Shown: positions 43,141 through 51,680 of the stretch, in pieces
How the letters are laid out: every line of letters starts with the position of its first letter
Numbering within the stretch: position 1 is the stretch's first letter
Assembly: GCF_003583935.1 (NCBI RefSeq)
Contig: NZ_QYRN01000011.1
Span: 1 to 64,000 of the forward strand
DNA length: 64,000 nucleotides
From: Aureimonas flava
Lineage (GTDB): Bacteria > Pseudomonadota > Alphaproteobacteria > Rhizobiales > Rhizobiaceae
Reading direction: 5' to 3'
Position numbers and translations under genes: made by a program
The notes under the pieces: generated by a model
Told to the model about the DNA's origin: nothing
What the model saw: only the letters and a program-made list of their open reading frames with translations
Database searches by the model: none

Positions 43141-44487
43141 ATGCACAAGAAGATGGCATTCCAAATCAAGAACGCTCGGGTTCTCTGTGCCGAGACCGGA
43201 TATCGTCCGCACTGCGACATCACGGTCCGCGACGGAAGGATCGAGCGGATCGCGGAAGCGTCGGCGCAGGGCGAGCGCGGCGACGTCGAGGTGATCGACG
43301 CCCATGGCGGGATCGTGCAGGCCGGCTTCGTCAACACCCACAACCATACGCCGCTGACGATCGTCCGCGGCATGGTGGAGGATCGCGGCTTCGCACCGGC
43401 CTACACGCCCGGCGTGCCGCAAGGGCACTGGCTTTCGGAGGAGGAGACGCTGGCGCTGGCAAGGCTCGGCGCGCTGGAACTCCTGATGACCGGTTCGACG
43501 ACGATCGTCGACTACTACCGCATGCCGGCCGCGCTGGCACGCGCGGCGCAGGAGCTCGGCCTGCGCGCGATGATCGGCGGGCGCGTCATGGACGCGGACA
43601 CCCAGGCCCTCGCGCACGGACGTTTCGTGCACGATCCGAGGCTCGGCGACGAGACGCTGAGCGCGGCGATGGACGTGATCGAGAGCTGGGAAGGGCGCGG
43701 TGACGGCCGCATCACGACCATCCTCGCGCCGCACGCTCCCGACACCTGCTCGCGGCAGATGTTGGCCCATCTTGCCGAGCTTGCCTCGTCCACGGGCAGG
43801 CAGGTCCACACGCATCTCTGCCAATCCCGCATGGAAGTGGCGCAGATCCGCCAGCGCGAGGGCATGACGCCGGTCGAGTTCCTCGACGATGTCGCCCTCC
43901 TGAACAGCGATCTCATCGCCGCTCACTGCATCTACCTGTCCGACGCCGACATCGCGCGCGCCGGACGCGCCGGGATCGTCGTCGCCCATGCGCCGATCGG
44001 CAATTCGGCTTTCGGCGCAGCGGCGCCGATCGTATCGCTACGCGATGCCGGCGCGACCATCACGCTCTGCACCGACACCAAATCGGCCGACATGTTCGAG
44101 GCGATGCGCTGCGCGCTGTCGGCCGCCCGCTCCCGGGACGCCCGGCGGACGGACGACATATCCCTCGTGCTCGACGCGCGGGAGGTCTTCGGCTGGGCGA
44201 CGCGGGCCGGCGCCATGGCGCTGCGCGGCCACGGCGCGAGCGGAACGATCAGGGAGGGCGATCCGGCGGATCTCGTCCTGCTCGATCCCTATGCGCCGAA
44301 CCTCGCACCCGTGATCGACGGATTCGGTATCGTCGCCCATTCGGGCAACGGGGCCAATGTCCGCACGGTCATCTGCGACGGCGAATGCCTGGTCCGCGAT
44401 GGCCGACCGACCCGCGTCGACGCCGCCGAAGTCGTGCGGACGGCACAGGCGGTGGCCGAACGGCTCTGGCAACGGGCTGCCGCGTGA
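43141..44487 (+). CDS. Amidohydrolase-superfamily deaminase/hydrolase (MtaD/TrzA-like)
   Basis: A 448-residue metal-dependent amidohydrolase. Metal ligands: HNH in GFVNTHNHTPL (about 65-70), a second His in QVHTHLCQSRME, His in IAAHCIYLSD, and the Asp in TLCTDTKSADMF. The layout resembles 5-methylthioadenosine/S-adenosylhomocysteine deaminase and the triazine hydrolases. It has an AAGGAG ribosome site. Next to an amide-compound importer with amidase it probably deaminates or dechlorinates an N-heterocycle or guanidine-like substrate. The precise substrate is unknown. Confidence 0.87.
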   Translation: MHKKMAFQIKNARVLCAETGYRPHCDITVRDGRIERIAEASAQGERGDVEVIDAHGGIVQAGFVNTHNHTPLTIVRGMVEDRGFAPAYTPGVPQGHWLSEEETLALARLGALELLMTGSTTIVDYYRMPAALARAAQELGLRAMIGGRVMDADTQALAHGRFVHDPRLGDETLSAAMDVIESWEGRGDGRITTILAPHAPDTCSRQMLAHLAELASSTGRQVHTHLCQSRMEVAQIRQREGMTPVEFLDDVALLNSDLIAAHCIYLSDADIARAGRAGIVVAHAPIGNSAFGAAAPIVSLRDAGATITLCTDTKSADMFEAMRCALSAARSRDARRTDDISLVLDAREVFGWATRAGAMALRGHGASGTIREGDPADLVLLDPYAPNLAPVIDGFGIVAHSGNGANVRTVICDGECLVRDGRPTRVDAAEVVRTAQAVAERLWQRAAA

Positions 44488-44490
44488 GGC

Positions 44491-45147
44491 CTATCCGTCG
44501 GCGCGCTCGTCGGAACGCTGCATGAGGACGCGGGCAACCGTGGCGCCGGTATGATCGAGATGCATCCGCCAGGTGGCGAAGGCGGCAGCCGCGTCTCGCT
44601 TGCGCAGGGCCTCCATGAGCTGCTCGTGCTCGTCCACGGACTGCTTCCAGCGGTCGTCGCTCATGATGGCGAGAAAGCGGCCGCGCCGCGCGCGGAGCAT
44701 CAGGCGCTGATGGTTCTCCGCGAGCCGAGGATTGGCGCAGGAGGCGACGATGAGATCGTGGATCGCCGAATTGGCATTGAAATAGGCATCCAGGGTCCGG
44801 TGGCGGAAATGGCTCAGCATCTCGGCGTGGAGACCCTCGAAGCGGGCGAGGAGGGGGGGCTGTATCGTCCTGGCGAGCCGCTCCGCGGCCAATCCCTCCA
44901 GCACCGCGATCACGTCGAAGAGCTGCAGCGCCTCCTCCGCAGGGTAGCCGGTCACCTGCGCACCCCGGTTGCGGGAGATCTGGATGAGGCCGTCCGCCTC
45001 CAGAAGCTTCAGAGCCTCCCGGATCGGGGTCCGCGAAACCTCCAGCTCGGCCGAGAGCCGACGTTCGACGATCCTTGCGCCCGGCTCGAGGCTCCCGCGG
45101 ACGATCCGTTCCCGCAGCGTGTCGGCGACGCGGGCGGCCATGGCCAT
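44491..45147 (-). CDS. GntR family transcriptional regulator (FCD domain)
   Basis: A 218-residue regulator. The winged helix (LRERIVRGSLEPGARIVERRLSAELEVSRTPIREALKLLEADGLI) lies at the N-terminus. The all-helical FCD effector domain follows, with likely metal ligands in ANSAIHDLIVASC, DEHEQLMEAL and RMHLDHT. The start is uncertain: ATG 45147 is used, while GTG 45150 and TTG 45222 (extra 25 residues) are in frame. It converges on the amidohydrolase gene 3 bp away and is divergent from a racemase-family gene. It probably controls the whole nitrogen-compound locus. Confidence 0.9.
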   Translation of the reverse strand: MAMAARVADTLRERIVRGSLEPGARIVERRLSAELEVSRTPIREALKLLEADGLIQISRNRGAQVTGYPAEEALQLFDVIAVLEGLAAERLARTIQPPLLARFEGLHAEMLSHFRHRTLDAYFNANSAIHDLIVASCANPRLAENHQRLMLRARRGRFLAIMSDDRWKQSVDEHEQLMEALRKRDAAAAFATWRMHLDHTGATVARVLMQRSDERADG

Positions 45148-45234
45148 CACGGAGAGGTCGGCGGTGCCGTTCCCGACGGCGGTGGTGGCTGGGGTCTCGG
45201 CGGAACGGCGGTCGGCTGACAAGAGAGGGTTCCC

Positions 45235-46011
45235 ATGAGTTCGAGGAGGCCGGAAGGCGGCGAGCCGTCGAGTCGCGCGCAATGTAGCCGTGGTGAACGC
45301 CTGGCGGAAGAACGCAGCGCAGGCCGGGCAAGGGCGAAGCAGCCCATCATCGGGGTGCTCAATCCGAACACGTCGGACGCGGTCACGAAGGGCCTCGCCG
45401 TCGCCGCCGGCCGGCTCTGCGAAGGGTGGGCGGAGGTCCGCGGGCATACCGCCGTCGCCGGCGCTCCCGCCCTGGAAACGGTCGAGCATCTTCGATCGGC
45501 ACGGTCCGAGGTCGTCCGGCTCGGACGGCGGACGAGTGCCGACGCCTTCGTCGTCGGCGCCTTCGGCGATCCGGGACTGGCGGATCTGCGACGGATCTCG
45601 TCGGTGCCCTGCGTCGGGATCGGCGAGGCGGGATACCGCGCCGCCAGCCAGGCGGGCGCGTTCTCGATCCTCACCCTCGGAAAGGACCTTCGCGAAACGA
45701 TCCTCGGGCGGGTCGCCTCGCTCGGATTCCGATCGCAGTTGATCGACATCCGCTTCCTCGATGCCGGCGTCCTGGACGTCGCGTCCGATCCCGTCCGCTT
45801 CGTGGACGCGCTCCTTGCGGAGGCGGACCTGGCCAAACGGGAAGGCGCAGCCTGCCTCCTGCTCGGCGGGGCACCCTTCTCGGGCCTGTCGTCGCGCCTC
45901 AGCGAACGCTCCGCCGTGCCGGTCCTCGACGGCCTGACAAGCGCGATAGCGGATCTCCGGGTTCGGTTGCTGCCAGGTGCCTTGCCGCACGACGGCTCGC
46001 CGGAAGGGTAG
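45235..46011 (+). CDS. Second Asp/Glu/hydantoin racemase family protein
   Basis: A 258-residue relative of the protein at 35988, with IIGVLNPNTSDAVTKGL, VVGAFGDPGLADLRRI, VGIGEAGYRAASQAGAFSILTLG and LLLGGAPFSGLSSRL. As in the first copy, the two loops that carry catalytic Cys in classical members are GAFGDPG and LGGAP. The first ~35 residues are a non-conserved Arg/Glu-rich tail, so the real start may be later. It is divergent from the GntR gene. Two diverged copies at the two ends of one locus suggest distinct substrates or a heteromer. Confidence 0.8.
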   Translation: MSSRRPEGGEPSSRAQCSRGERLAEERSAGRARAKQPIIGVLNPNTSDAVTKGLAVAAGRLCEGWAEVRGHTAVAGAPALETVEHLRSARSEVVRLGRRTSADAFVVGAFGDPGLADLRRISSVPCVGIGEAGYRAASQAGAFSILTLGKDLRETILGRVASLGFRSQLIDIRFLDAGVLDVASDPVRFVDALLAEADLAKREGAACLLLGGAPFSGLSSRLSERSAVPVLDGLTSAIADLRVRLLPGALPHDGSPEG

Positions 46012-46380
46012 CCCTGTTCGAAGCCGAGGGGTTTGATCCCAGGGTTTGATGGTGTGATCCTCTCCACGAAATGGAAGGAGGCCCTATGGGACAGGTTCGC
46101 CATGCCGATGCCGCCAGGAGCTGCGTTCCCGGCAACACCAGCGTGGTCGAACGGCGTTGGGCGATCCAATTCCGTGGGTCTACCGATGCAGGGCCAGAAG
46201 GTCCGACATGCGGGCGGCAGAGCACGAGAACGACCTCTGCCAGTGCTGACGAGCGTCCTCCTCGAACGGAAGCACGGCCTGGCGGTTCGTCCGACTGACG
46301 GCGCAGGGGCGAACCGGTCGCGAGCTGTCACCAGCAGCCGACCTCTGCCATCATCTTGAAACCGTATTCCACCCGGCGCG
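46012..46380 (+). pseudogene. Possible IS481-type transposase N-terminal scrap in an otherwise empty spacer
   Basis: The only protein-like signal in this 369-bp gap is MGQVRHADA (from 46086), preceded by GGAAGGAGG. It recalls the start of IS481-family transposases (MGQVRHGSA...). About 30 codons later, AGPEGPT recalls the TGPKEPRST segment of the same family. The intervening sequence does not match and no transposase core is present. If real, it is a badly decayed remnant. No flanking inverted repeats were found, so confidence is low. Confidence 0.3.
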
Positions 46381-47154
46381 TCACCAGCAGCTGTACCCGC
46401 CGTCGGCTGCGACGATCGACCCGGTCATCAGGCTCGACGCCTCGGAGGCGAGGAACAGGATCACCGAGGCGATCTCGTCGGTGCGGCCCATCCGGCCCAT
46501 CGGCGTGCCGCCGATCCAGTGTTTCATCAGATCCGGGTCGTCATAGACGTAGGCGGTCAGCGATGTCTCGATATAGGTCGGAGCGACTGCGTTGACGCGC
46601 ACGCCGCGCGACGCCCATTCGGCGGCGAGCGACTTCGTCAGGTGATGCACGCCCGCCTTCGAAGCGTTGTATTGCGCCTGCTCCTGCGGCCGGTTGACGA
46701 CGAAGCCGGACATCGAGCCGACATTGACGATGTTGCCGCTGCCGCGTTCCAGCATGGAGGCGCCGAAGGCGCGGCAGCACCAGAAGAGCCCGTTGAGGTT
46801 GACGTCGACGACCTTCAGCCAGACCTCGTCCGTCATGGTCTCGGCTGGACGGTTGCTGATGGCGATGCCGGCATTGTTGACGAGGATGTCGACGTGGCCG
46901 TGCTTCTGCAGAATGGCCTTTCGGACGCGCTCCACATCATCGGACCTTGTCACGTCGAGATTCATTCCCTCCGCCGAGCCGCCCGACTGACGGATCCTCT
47001 CCGCCGCGCCGTCCGCTGCTTCGCCGTTCATGTCGGTGACCACGACATGGGCACCGGCTTCCGCCAGCGCCTCGGCGGTGGCCTGACCGATGCCCTGGGC
47101 CGCGCCGGTGACGACCGCGATCCTGTCCGTCAGCTTGAAACGTTCGAGATACAA
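46381..47154 (-). CDS. Short-chain dehydrogenase (sugar/polyol dehydrogenase-like)
   Basis: A 257-residue SDR with GAAQGIGQ (17-24), VTDMNGE (acidic residue after beta-2, favouring NAD), NNAGIAIS, catalytic Ser in VGSMSGF, and QYNASKAGVHHL with Tyr and Lys. The C-terminus ADGGYSCW matches the polyol-dehydrogenase branch (threitol, arabinitol, glucitol types). It is the last gene of the leftward arm of the sugar locus, 19 bp after the RpiR gene. Confidence 0.9.
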   Translation of the reverse strand: MYLERFKLTDRIAVVTGAAQGIGQATAEALAEAGAHVVVTDMNGEAADGAAERIRQSGGSAEGMNLDVTRSDDVERVRKAILQKHGHVDILVNNAGIAISNRPAETMTDEVWLKVVDVNLNGLFWCCRAFGASMLERGSGNIVNVGSMSGFVVNRPQEQAQYNASKAGVHHLTKSLAAEWASRGVRVNAVAPTYIETSLTAYVYDDPDLMKHWIGGTPMGRMGRTDEIASVILFLASEASSLMTGSIVAADGGYSCW

Positions 47155-47173
47155 GGCATTCCTCCCGATCCGG

Positions 47174-48106
47174 TCATTCGTCGGTGAGACGAAGGTTGTT
47201 CAGCCGCCGCTTCATCAGGTCGAAGCGGTCGGCGGCGCCTTCGCTGCGGCGAAGCGCGACGGCCGTCGACAGGATGTCGATGACGACGAGCGCGGCGATG
47301 CGCGAGATGGTCGGCGTATAGACGTTGGTGTTCTCTAGCGTCTCGACGACGAGGGCGATGTCGCAGCGTGCGGTGAGCGCGTTCCGCGAGCCAGTGATGG
47401 CGATCACCTTCGCGCCGCCTTCCCGCGCGACGTCGGCGATCTCGATCAGCGAGCGGGTCCGCCCCGTGTTGGAGATGACGACCGCGACGTCGCCTTCGCG
47501 CATCACCGAGGCGGACATGATCTGCTGGTGGGAATCGAGTTGCGCCCCGCAGGGCACGCCGAAGAGCGGAAACTTCTGCTGCGCGTCGCGCGCGACGATG
47601 CCGGAGGCGCCGAAGCCGAAGAACTCGATCGAGCGCGCCGTCTCCAAAAGCGCGATCGCGGCCTCCATCGCCTGCGGGTCGAGATTGCGGCGCGCCCAGT
47701 CGAGGCTGGTGATCGTGTAGTCGAAGATCTTCTCGACCACCGAAGCGGGCGGATCGGTCGGCAGGAGCACCGAATGGGTCGCGGGCGTGCCGAGCGCGAG
47801 GCCGTGGGCGAGACGGAGGCGAAAGTCCTGATAACCGGCGCAGCCGAGCGCGTTGCAGAAACGGATCACGGTCGGCTGGCTGACGCCGGCTTCCGCAGCC
47901 GTGTCGGCGAGCGTCGCGCCGAGCACCCGCTGCGGGTCCGCAAGCACGAGATCGGCGACCTTGCGCTCGGATTTGCGCAAGGTCTCATGGGACGTGCGCA
48001 CGACGTCGAGGATATTGCGCAAGGGGGCCTGCGGCTCCGCATCGTGTTCCGTCAAAACCTGCCTGTCCCGCGCCGTTCCGGGGCGGAGAATGGCCGCGAG
48101 TTCCAT
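47174..48106 (-). CDS. MurR/RpiR family transcriptional regulator
   Basis: A 310-residue regulator. The N-terminal RpiR helix-turn-helix (LADPQRVLGATLADTAAEAGVSQPTVIRFCNALGCAGYQDF, about 55-95) is followed by a SIS sugar-phosphate-binding domain (SIEFFGFGASGIVARDAQQKF; VAVVISNTGRTRSLIEIADVAREGGAKVIAITG). The effector should be a phosphorylated sugar. The first ~20 residues may be untranslated; a later TTG is possible. It lies inside the leftward arm and is one candidate to bind the shared operator motif at 51526 and 51699. Confidence 0.92.
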   Translation of the reverse strand: MELAAILRPGTARDRQVLTEHDAEPQAPLRNILDVVRTSHETLRKSERKVADLVLADPQRVLGATLADTAAEAGVSQPTVIRFCNALGCAGYQDFRLRLAHGLALGTPATHSVLLPTDPPASVVEKIFDYTITSLDWARRNLDPQAMEAAIALLETARSIEFFGFGASGIVARDAQQKFPLFGVPCGAQLDSHQQIMSASVMREGDVAVVISNTGRTRSLIEIADVAREGGAKVIAITGSRNALTARCDIALVVETLENTNVYTPTISRIAALVVIDILSTAVALRRSEGAADRFDLMKRRLNNLRLTDE

Positions 48107-48112
48107 CCGCCG

Positions 48113-48997
48113 TCAACCGAGCCGTGGCGCGGTGCGAAGGCGGTATTCGAGACCCGTTCGTGCGCGCTCCATCCCGAGCGGGGCAGCCGTTGCCGCGACC
48201 GCGTCGATGGCTGCCGGTTCGGCCGAGTTGAAGGCGAACATGCCATAGTGATGGGCAAGCATCGCAGGGATGCCGGCGGCGCGGCAGAGTTCGGCCGCCT
48301 CCGCGGCGTCGAGGTTCCCCGCGATGCCGGCGGCGGCCAGGGCAGGGCTCCGGCCGTTGACCGGCAGGAGCGCGATGTCCGGCCGGAACGCGGCGACTTC
48401 CTCCGCCTGGCCGGGAAAGGGGACGGTGTCGCCGGAATGGAAGACGGTGACGCCTTCCGCCTCGACCGCGAACCCGAGGAACCGGTGGCATCCCTCCGCG
48501 TCCCGCTCCAACGTCTCGTGGGCTGCCCGCGCCACGCCGATCGCGATACCCGGCAGGATGTCGTGTCGTTCTCCCGCATCGACGGCCAGGAGTCGACCCG
48601 GTTCGATGTCGGCGCGCCGAAGAGCCTCGGCACCTTCCGCGGCGGGCGCGACGAAGCGGAGTCTTCGAAACCGCCGCGCCAGCGGCTGCAGCGTGTCCGC
48701 GTCCATGTGGTCCGTGTGGCGGTGGGTCAGGAGCACGGCGTCCACCCGGCCGATCGCCTCCGGCGCGACCGGGATGGGCATCATGCGCTGGTGGGGAGTG
48801 GGGCTGCCGGCATATTTCGCCGCCAGCGAATCCGAGAGGTAGGGGTCAATCAGAAGGCGCTGCCCGGCGGCTTCCAGGACGAAACCCGCTTGGCCGAGCC
48901 AGAACAGCGCGACCTCGCCCGCCTCCCGCAGCGGCTCGCACGCCAGGCGCTCGGCCAGGGGCGCCGACAGCGTGGTGGCGGTGAGGTGGGCGCTCAT
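48113..48997 (-). CDS. UlaG-like metallo-beta-lactamase-fold hydrolase
   Basis: A 294-residue MBL-fold enzyme with LFWLGQAGFVLEAAGQRLLIDPYLSDSL, the metal motif THRHTDHMD (about 91-99), GDTVPFPGQ and LLAHHYGMFAFN. This is the L-ascorbate-6-phosphate lactonase (UlaG) type layout. In this operon, hydrolysis of a sugar-phosphate lactone or phosphodiester is plausible. The start overlaps the 2-hydroxyacid dehydrogenase stop by 4 bp. Confidence 0.85.
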   Translation of the reverse strand: MSAHLTATTLSAPLAERLACEPLREAGEVALFWLGQAGFVLEAAGQRLLIDPYLSDSLAAKYAGSPTPHQRMMPIPVAPEAIGRVDAVLLTHRHTDHMDADTLQPLARRFRRLRFVAPAAEGAEALRRADIEPGRLLAVDAGERHDILPGIAIGVARAAHETLERDAEGCHRFLGFAVEAEGVTVFHSGDTVPFPGQAEEVAAFRPDIALLPVNGRSPALAAAGIAGNLDAAEAAELCRAAGIPAMLAHHYGMFAFNSAEPAAIDAVAATAAPLGMERARTGLEYRLRTAPRLG

Positions 48998-49920
48998 GGT
49001 CGCAGCGCCCGCAGGAGGTTCTCCACCGCGAGTTCCGTGACGCGATCGACGCTTTCCTGCGTGAACCCGCCGATATGGCTCGTCGCGATGACGCGTGAGT
49101 GGCCGGGGAGGCGCGACGAGCGCGGCGGCTCTTCGGGAAAGACGTCGGTCGCGTAGGCGAAGACGCGGCCGCAATCCAAGGCCTCGATCATCGCGTCCTC
49201 CTCCACGAGGCTGGCGCGCGCCGTGTTCACCACGATCGCCTCGTCGCGCAAGGCGGCAAACGCTGTCCTGTCGAGGAGGGGGCGATTGTCCGGCATGGAC
49301 GGGCAATGGAAGGTGACGAGATCGGCCTCCCGAAACAGTGTCGGCAGATCGGTCCAGCGCAGACGATCATCGGCGATGGCGAGGGCGGGACGCGCCGGAT
49401 CGAAAGCGAGGATCGAAGCGCCGAGAGCGGCGAAGAGCCGGGCGACCTCGCCGCCGATCGCGCCGCAGCCGACGACGCCCACCGTCCGCCCGCGGATCTC
49501 GCGCCCGCGCCGGCGACGCCATTCGCCGCCCTTGAGGCCGTGATCGGCGAAGGGAATCTGGCGCAGGGCAGACAGAGCGAGCGCGATGGCGAGTTCCGCG
49601 ACGCCCGCCGCATTCCCGCCGTCCGCCCGGCAGACGGCGACGCCCCGCTCCTTCAGGAGGGGCATAGGCAGGTTGTCGACGCCGCTGCCGTTGCGGCTGA
49701 CGACGCGCAGCGCGTCCGCCGCCTCGATGGCCGACGCCGAGACAGGTTCGACGCCGGCGAGCCAGCCGACCGTGCCGGGCAGGAGCCGGCACAGTTCCGC
49801 CTCGTCCGGCAGCGCGTTCGGCGTCGAATAGACCACCTCGAAGCGCTCCGCGCGCAGCCGCTCCACCGCCGGATGCGGCACGGCGGTGAGCGAGCGCGGC
49901 GTGACGAGGATACGATCCAT
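48994..49920 (-). CDS. D-2-hydroxyacid dehydrogenase (phosphoglycerate dehydrogenase-like)
   Basis: A 308-residue NAD-dependent enzyme. The Rossmann motif is GVVGCGAIGGEVARLF (about 148-163). The catalytic Arg lies in VVNTARASLVEEDAM, the Glu in FPEEPPRS and the His in SHIGGFTQES. The N-terminal substrate domain contains VVSRNGSGVDNLP. Oxidation or reduction of a 2-hydroxy/2-keto acid intermediate, such as glycerate or glyoxylate type, fits. It is coupled to the UlaG-like gene downstream and lies 5 bp after the AroE-like gene. Confidence 0.9.
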   Translation of the reverse strand: MDRILVTPRSLTAVPHPAVERLRAERFEVVYSTPNALPDEAELCRLLPGTVGWLAGVEPVSASAIEAADALRVVSRNGSGVDNLPMPLLKERGVAVCRADGGNAAGVAELAIALALSALRQIPFADHGLKGGEWRRRRGREIRGRTVGVVGCGAIGGEVARLFAALGASILAFDPARPALAIADDRLRWTDLPTLFREADLVTFHCPSMPDNRPLLDRTAFAALRDEAIVVNTARASLVEEDAMIEALDCGRVFAYATDVFPEEPPRSSRLPGHSRVIATSHIGGFTQESVDRVTELAVENLLRALRP

Positions 49921-49925
49921 CGCGG

Positions 49926-50888
49926 TCAGCCCTTCGAGGCGCGCGTCGCGATCGCCGAAATCTCATCGAAACGCGGGCCGGTGGAGGGAATGTCGATATG
50001 GAACACCTCGGCGATGACCTGCGTCCAGCCGTAGAGGAAATAGGTCCAGCCGTCCTCGACCTGGAGCCGGCGCGCTGCGGCCTGGGCCCGTGCCTGGCCG
50101 AGGAAGACGAGGTCGCCGCGATAGTTGAGGTCCCAGGCGATGCCGGCTTCCGGGAACTGGGCGGCGTCGCTCAGGGGCGAGCCCGGGGCGTCCTTTCCAA
50201 GACCCGTGGCGTTGATCACGAGCGAGCCGGGCTTGAGGGCGGCCAGGACCGCGTCGTTGTCCTCGGCCCGAGGTGCCAGCACGTAGTCTACGGGCACGTC
50301 GGAGCCGATGGCCTCGTGGATGCGGCGAATCTCGCCGAGCCGCTCCGGGCTACGGTTCGACACGACGATGCGCGACGGGCGGTCGGCGCCCCGGCTCGTC
50401 TGCATCATGTGCCAGGTGAGCGCGATGGTGGAGCCGCCTGCCCCCATGGAGAAGAGTTCGGCGCCGGTCCGCTCGAAATGGCGCTCCGGCAGGAAGCCGT
50501 CCAGTGCGAGGCCGGAGGTGATCGGGTCCTTGGCATGGCAGAGGAGGCGGCCGCCCTGCTTCGAGATGCAACTCGTCTCGTCCATCAGCCGCGCATGGGG
50601 ATCGATCTCGTCGAACAGATCGTGTGCGGCCTTGAAGAGGTCGATCTTGTGCGTCGTCACCAGCGCGCCGATCGAATTCGGATCGTCGCGGATGAAGGAC
50701 ACCACCTCGCGATAGGCGGCGGGATCGGCGTGGAGCGGCAGATCGATGCCGCGCATCTCGGCGTCGAGGCCGAGATACCGTCCCCAAGCCGGAAAGACTT
50801 TCATGATGGAGCTTCTGCCCGTCGTGACGCCGACGAAATAGAAGGCCGGGCGCGTCGCCGGCGGGTACGGGGAACTGATCGTCGTCAT
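49926..50888 (-). CDS. Shikimate-dehydrogenase-family (AroE-like) oxidoreductase
   Basis: A 320-residue AroE-fold protein. The substrate Lys is in ALVTTHKIDLF (about 75-85), a nucleotide-binding turn is in FSMGAGGSTIALTW, and INATGLGKDAPGSPL follows. The usual NTD substrate motif is altered (HAKDPITSGLALDG), and the N-terminus is longer than in AroE. It is unlikely to be the biosynthetic enzyme; it probably oxidises a related cyclic polyol or hydroxy acid. It overlaps the cupin isomerase gene by 4 bp. Confidence 0.82.
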   Translation of the reverse strand: MTTISSPYPPATRPAFYFVGVTTGRSSIMKVFPAWGRYLGLDAEMRGIDLPLHADPAAYREVVSFIRDDPNSIGALVTTHKIDLFKAAHDLFDEIDPHARLMDETSCISKQGGRLLCHAKDPITSGLALDGFLPERHFERTGAELFSMGAGGSTIALTWHMMQTSRGADRPSRIVVSNRSPERLGEIRRIHEAIGSDVPVDYVLAPRAEDNDAVLAALKPGSLVINATGLGKDAPGSPLSDAAQFPEAGIAWDLNYRGDLVFLGQARAQAAARRLQVEDGWTYFLYGWTQVIAEVFHIDIPSTGPRFDEISAIATRASKG

Positions 50889-51514
50889 GCCGCCTGCCCG
50901 TAGAGGGCCTCGATAAGGGCAGCCGGGCGCGGGCGCCAGGAAGCGTTGTCGATCGCCGTCCAGCCGCCCGCCCCGTCGTCGACGATGCGCTGGCGCATGC
51001 CGCCCGCCTTGGCGATGATGTCGTAGTCCTGGCCGGAATCGGCCGGATAGGCGAAGGTCATCACCAGATCCTGCGCGCCGACATTCACCGAACGGTGGAT
51101 CCAGAAGGGCGGCACGTAGCAGACGGTGCGCGGCCGCATCTCGATCACGCGGACCTCGCCCTCGGGAGATTCCAGCAGCATCAGGCCATGACCTGCCTCG
51201 CCGTAGTACATTTCCGGCCGGTCGGCCTTGGCGTGGATATGGCCGCGCGTCAGGAAGTACTCGCGCCCGACCTTGCCGGGGATCATGCGCGTCACGCCGA
51301 TGATCATATCGCCGGCGTCGGACGAGGGCTTGTGGTCGGTGACCTCGTACATGACGGCGTCCGCGCCGCGCTGAGCGCGCAGATGATCGAAGGCTGCCTT
51401 GTCTTCGTAGAGCCCCTCGAGGTCGCCTAGCGTCTTTCGGTATCGCGTGCCCGCGCCGGACAGTTCGCCGGCCACTGTGTCGACGGTGAAGATTCCTGGC
51501 TCGCGCAATGTCAT
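50885..51514 (-). CDS. Cupin-type (archaeal-type) glucose-6-phosphate isomerase
   Basis: A 209-residue GPI-type cupin. Metal-binding motif 1 is TRGHIHAKADRPEMYYGEAGHG (about 88-109) and motif 2 is VPPFWIHRSVNVG. This is unrelated in fold to ordinary bacterial Pgi; the family interconverts aldose and ketose phosphates. ATG 51514 is preferred because GGAGAG precedes it and the alternative ATG 51526 lies inside the operator palindrome. It is the first gene of the leftward arm, so a sugar-phosphate isomerisation is central to the pathway; the substrate need not be glucose-6-phosphate. Confidence 0.85.
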   Translation of the reverse strand: MTLREPGIFTVDTVAGELSGAGTRYRKTLGDLEGLYEDKAAFDHLRAQRGADAVMYEVTDHKPSSDAGDMIIGVTRMIPGKVGREYFLTRGHIHAKADRPEMYYGEAGHGLMLLESPEGEVRVIEMRPRTVCYVPPFWIHRSVNVGAQDLVMTFAYPADSGQDYDIIAKAGGMRQRIVDDGAGGWTAIDNASWRPRPAALIEALYGQAA

Positions 51515-51525
51515 CGGGCTCTCCA

Positions 51526-51546
51526 TTATGTAGAAATGCTACATAA
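51526..51546. promoter_or_regulatory. Perfect 21-bp operator palindrome at the leftward arm
   Basis: TTATGTAG (51526-51533) and CTACATAA (51539-51546) form an exact inverted repeat around AAATG, immediately upstream of the cupin isomerase gene. The core TGTAG-N5-CTACA recurs almost unchanged at 51699-51713 before the rightward binding-protein gene, so one regulator probably controls both arms. Confidence 0.75.
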
Positions 51547-51680
51547 CGGAGATACGAAGCGCAAGAGTGGATCGGATCGCCGGCGCCGACACACGACTTG
51601 AAAGTGTTCAGACATAATGCTGCGTTGCAAAAAACGCCACATGCGAAAACAAGGATCACGTATGTGAATTCTGAAAGGGC

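Noticed and set aside
49926-50888. Biosynthetic shikimate dehydrogenase (aroE)
   Set aside because: The NTD substrate motif is altered, the protein is longer than AroE, and it is overlapped with sugar-catabolic genes under a common operator.
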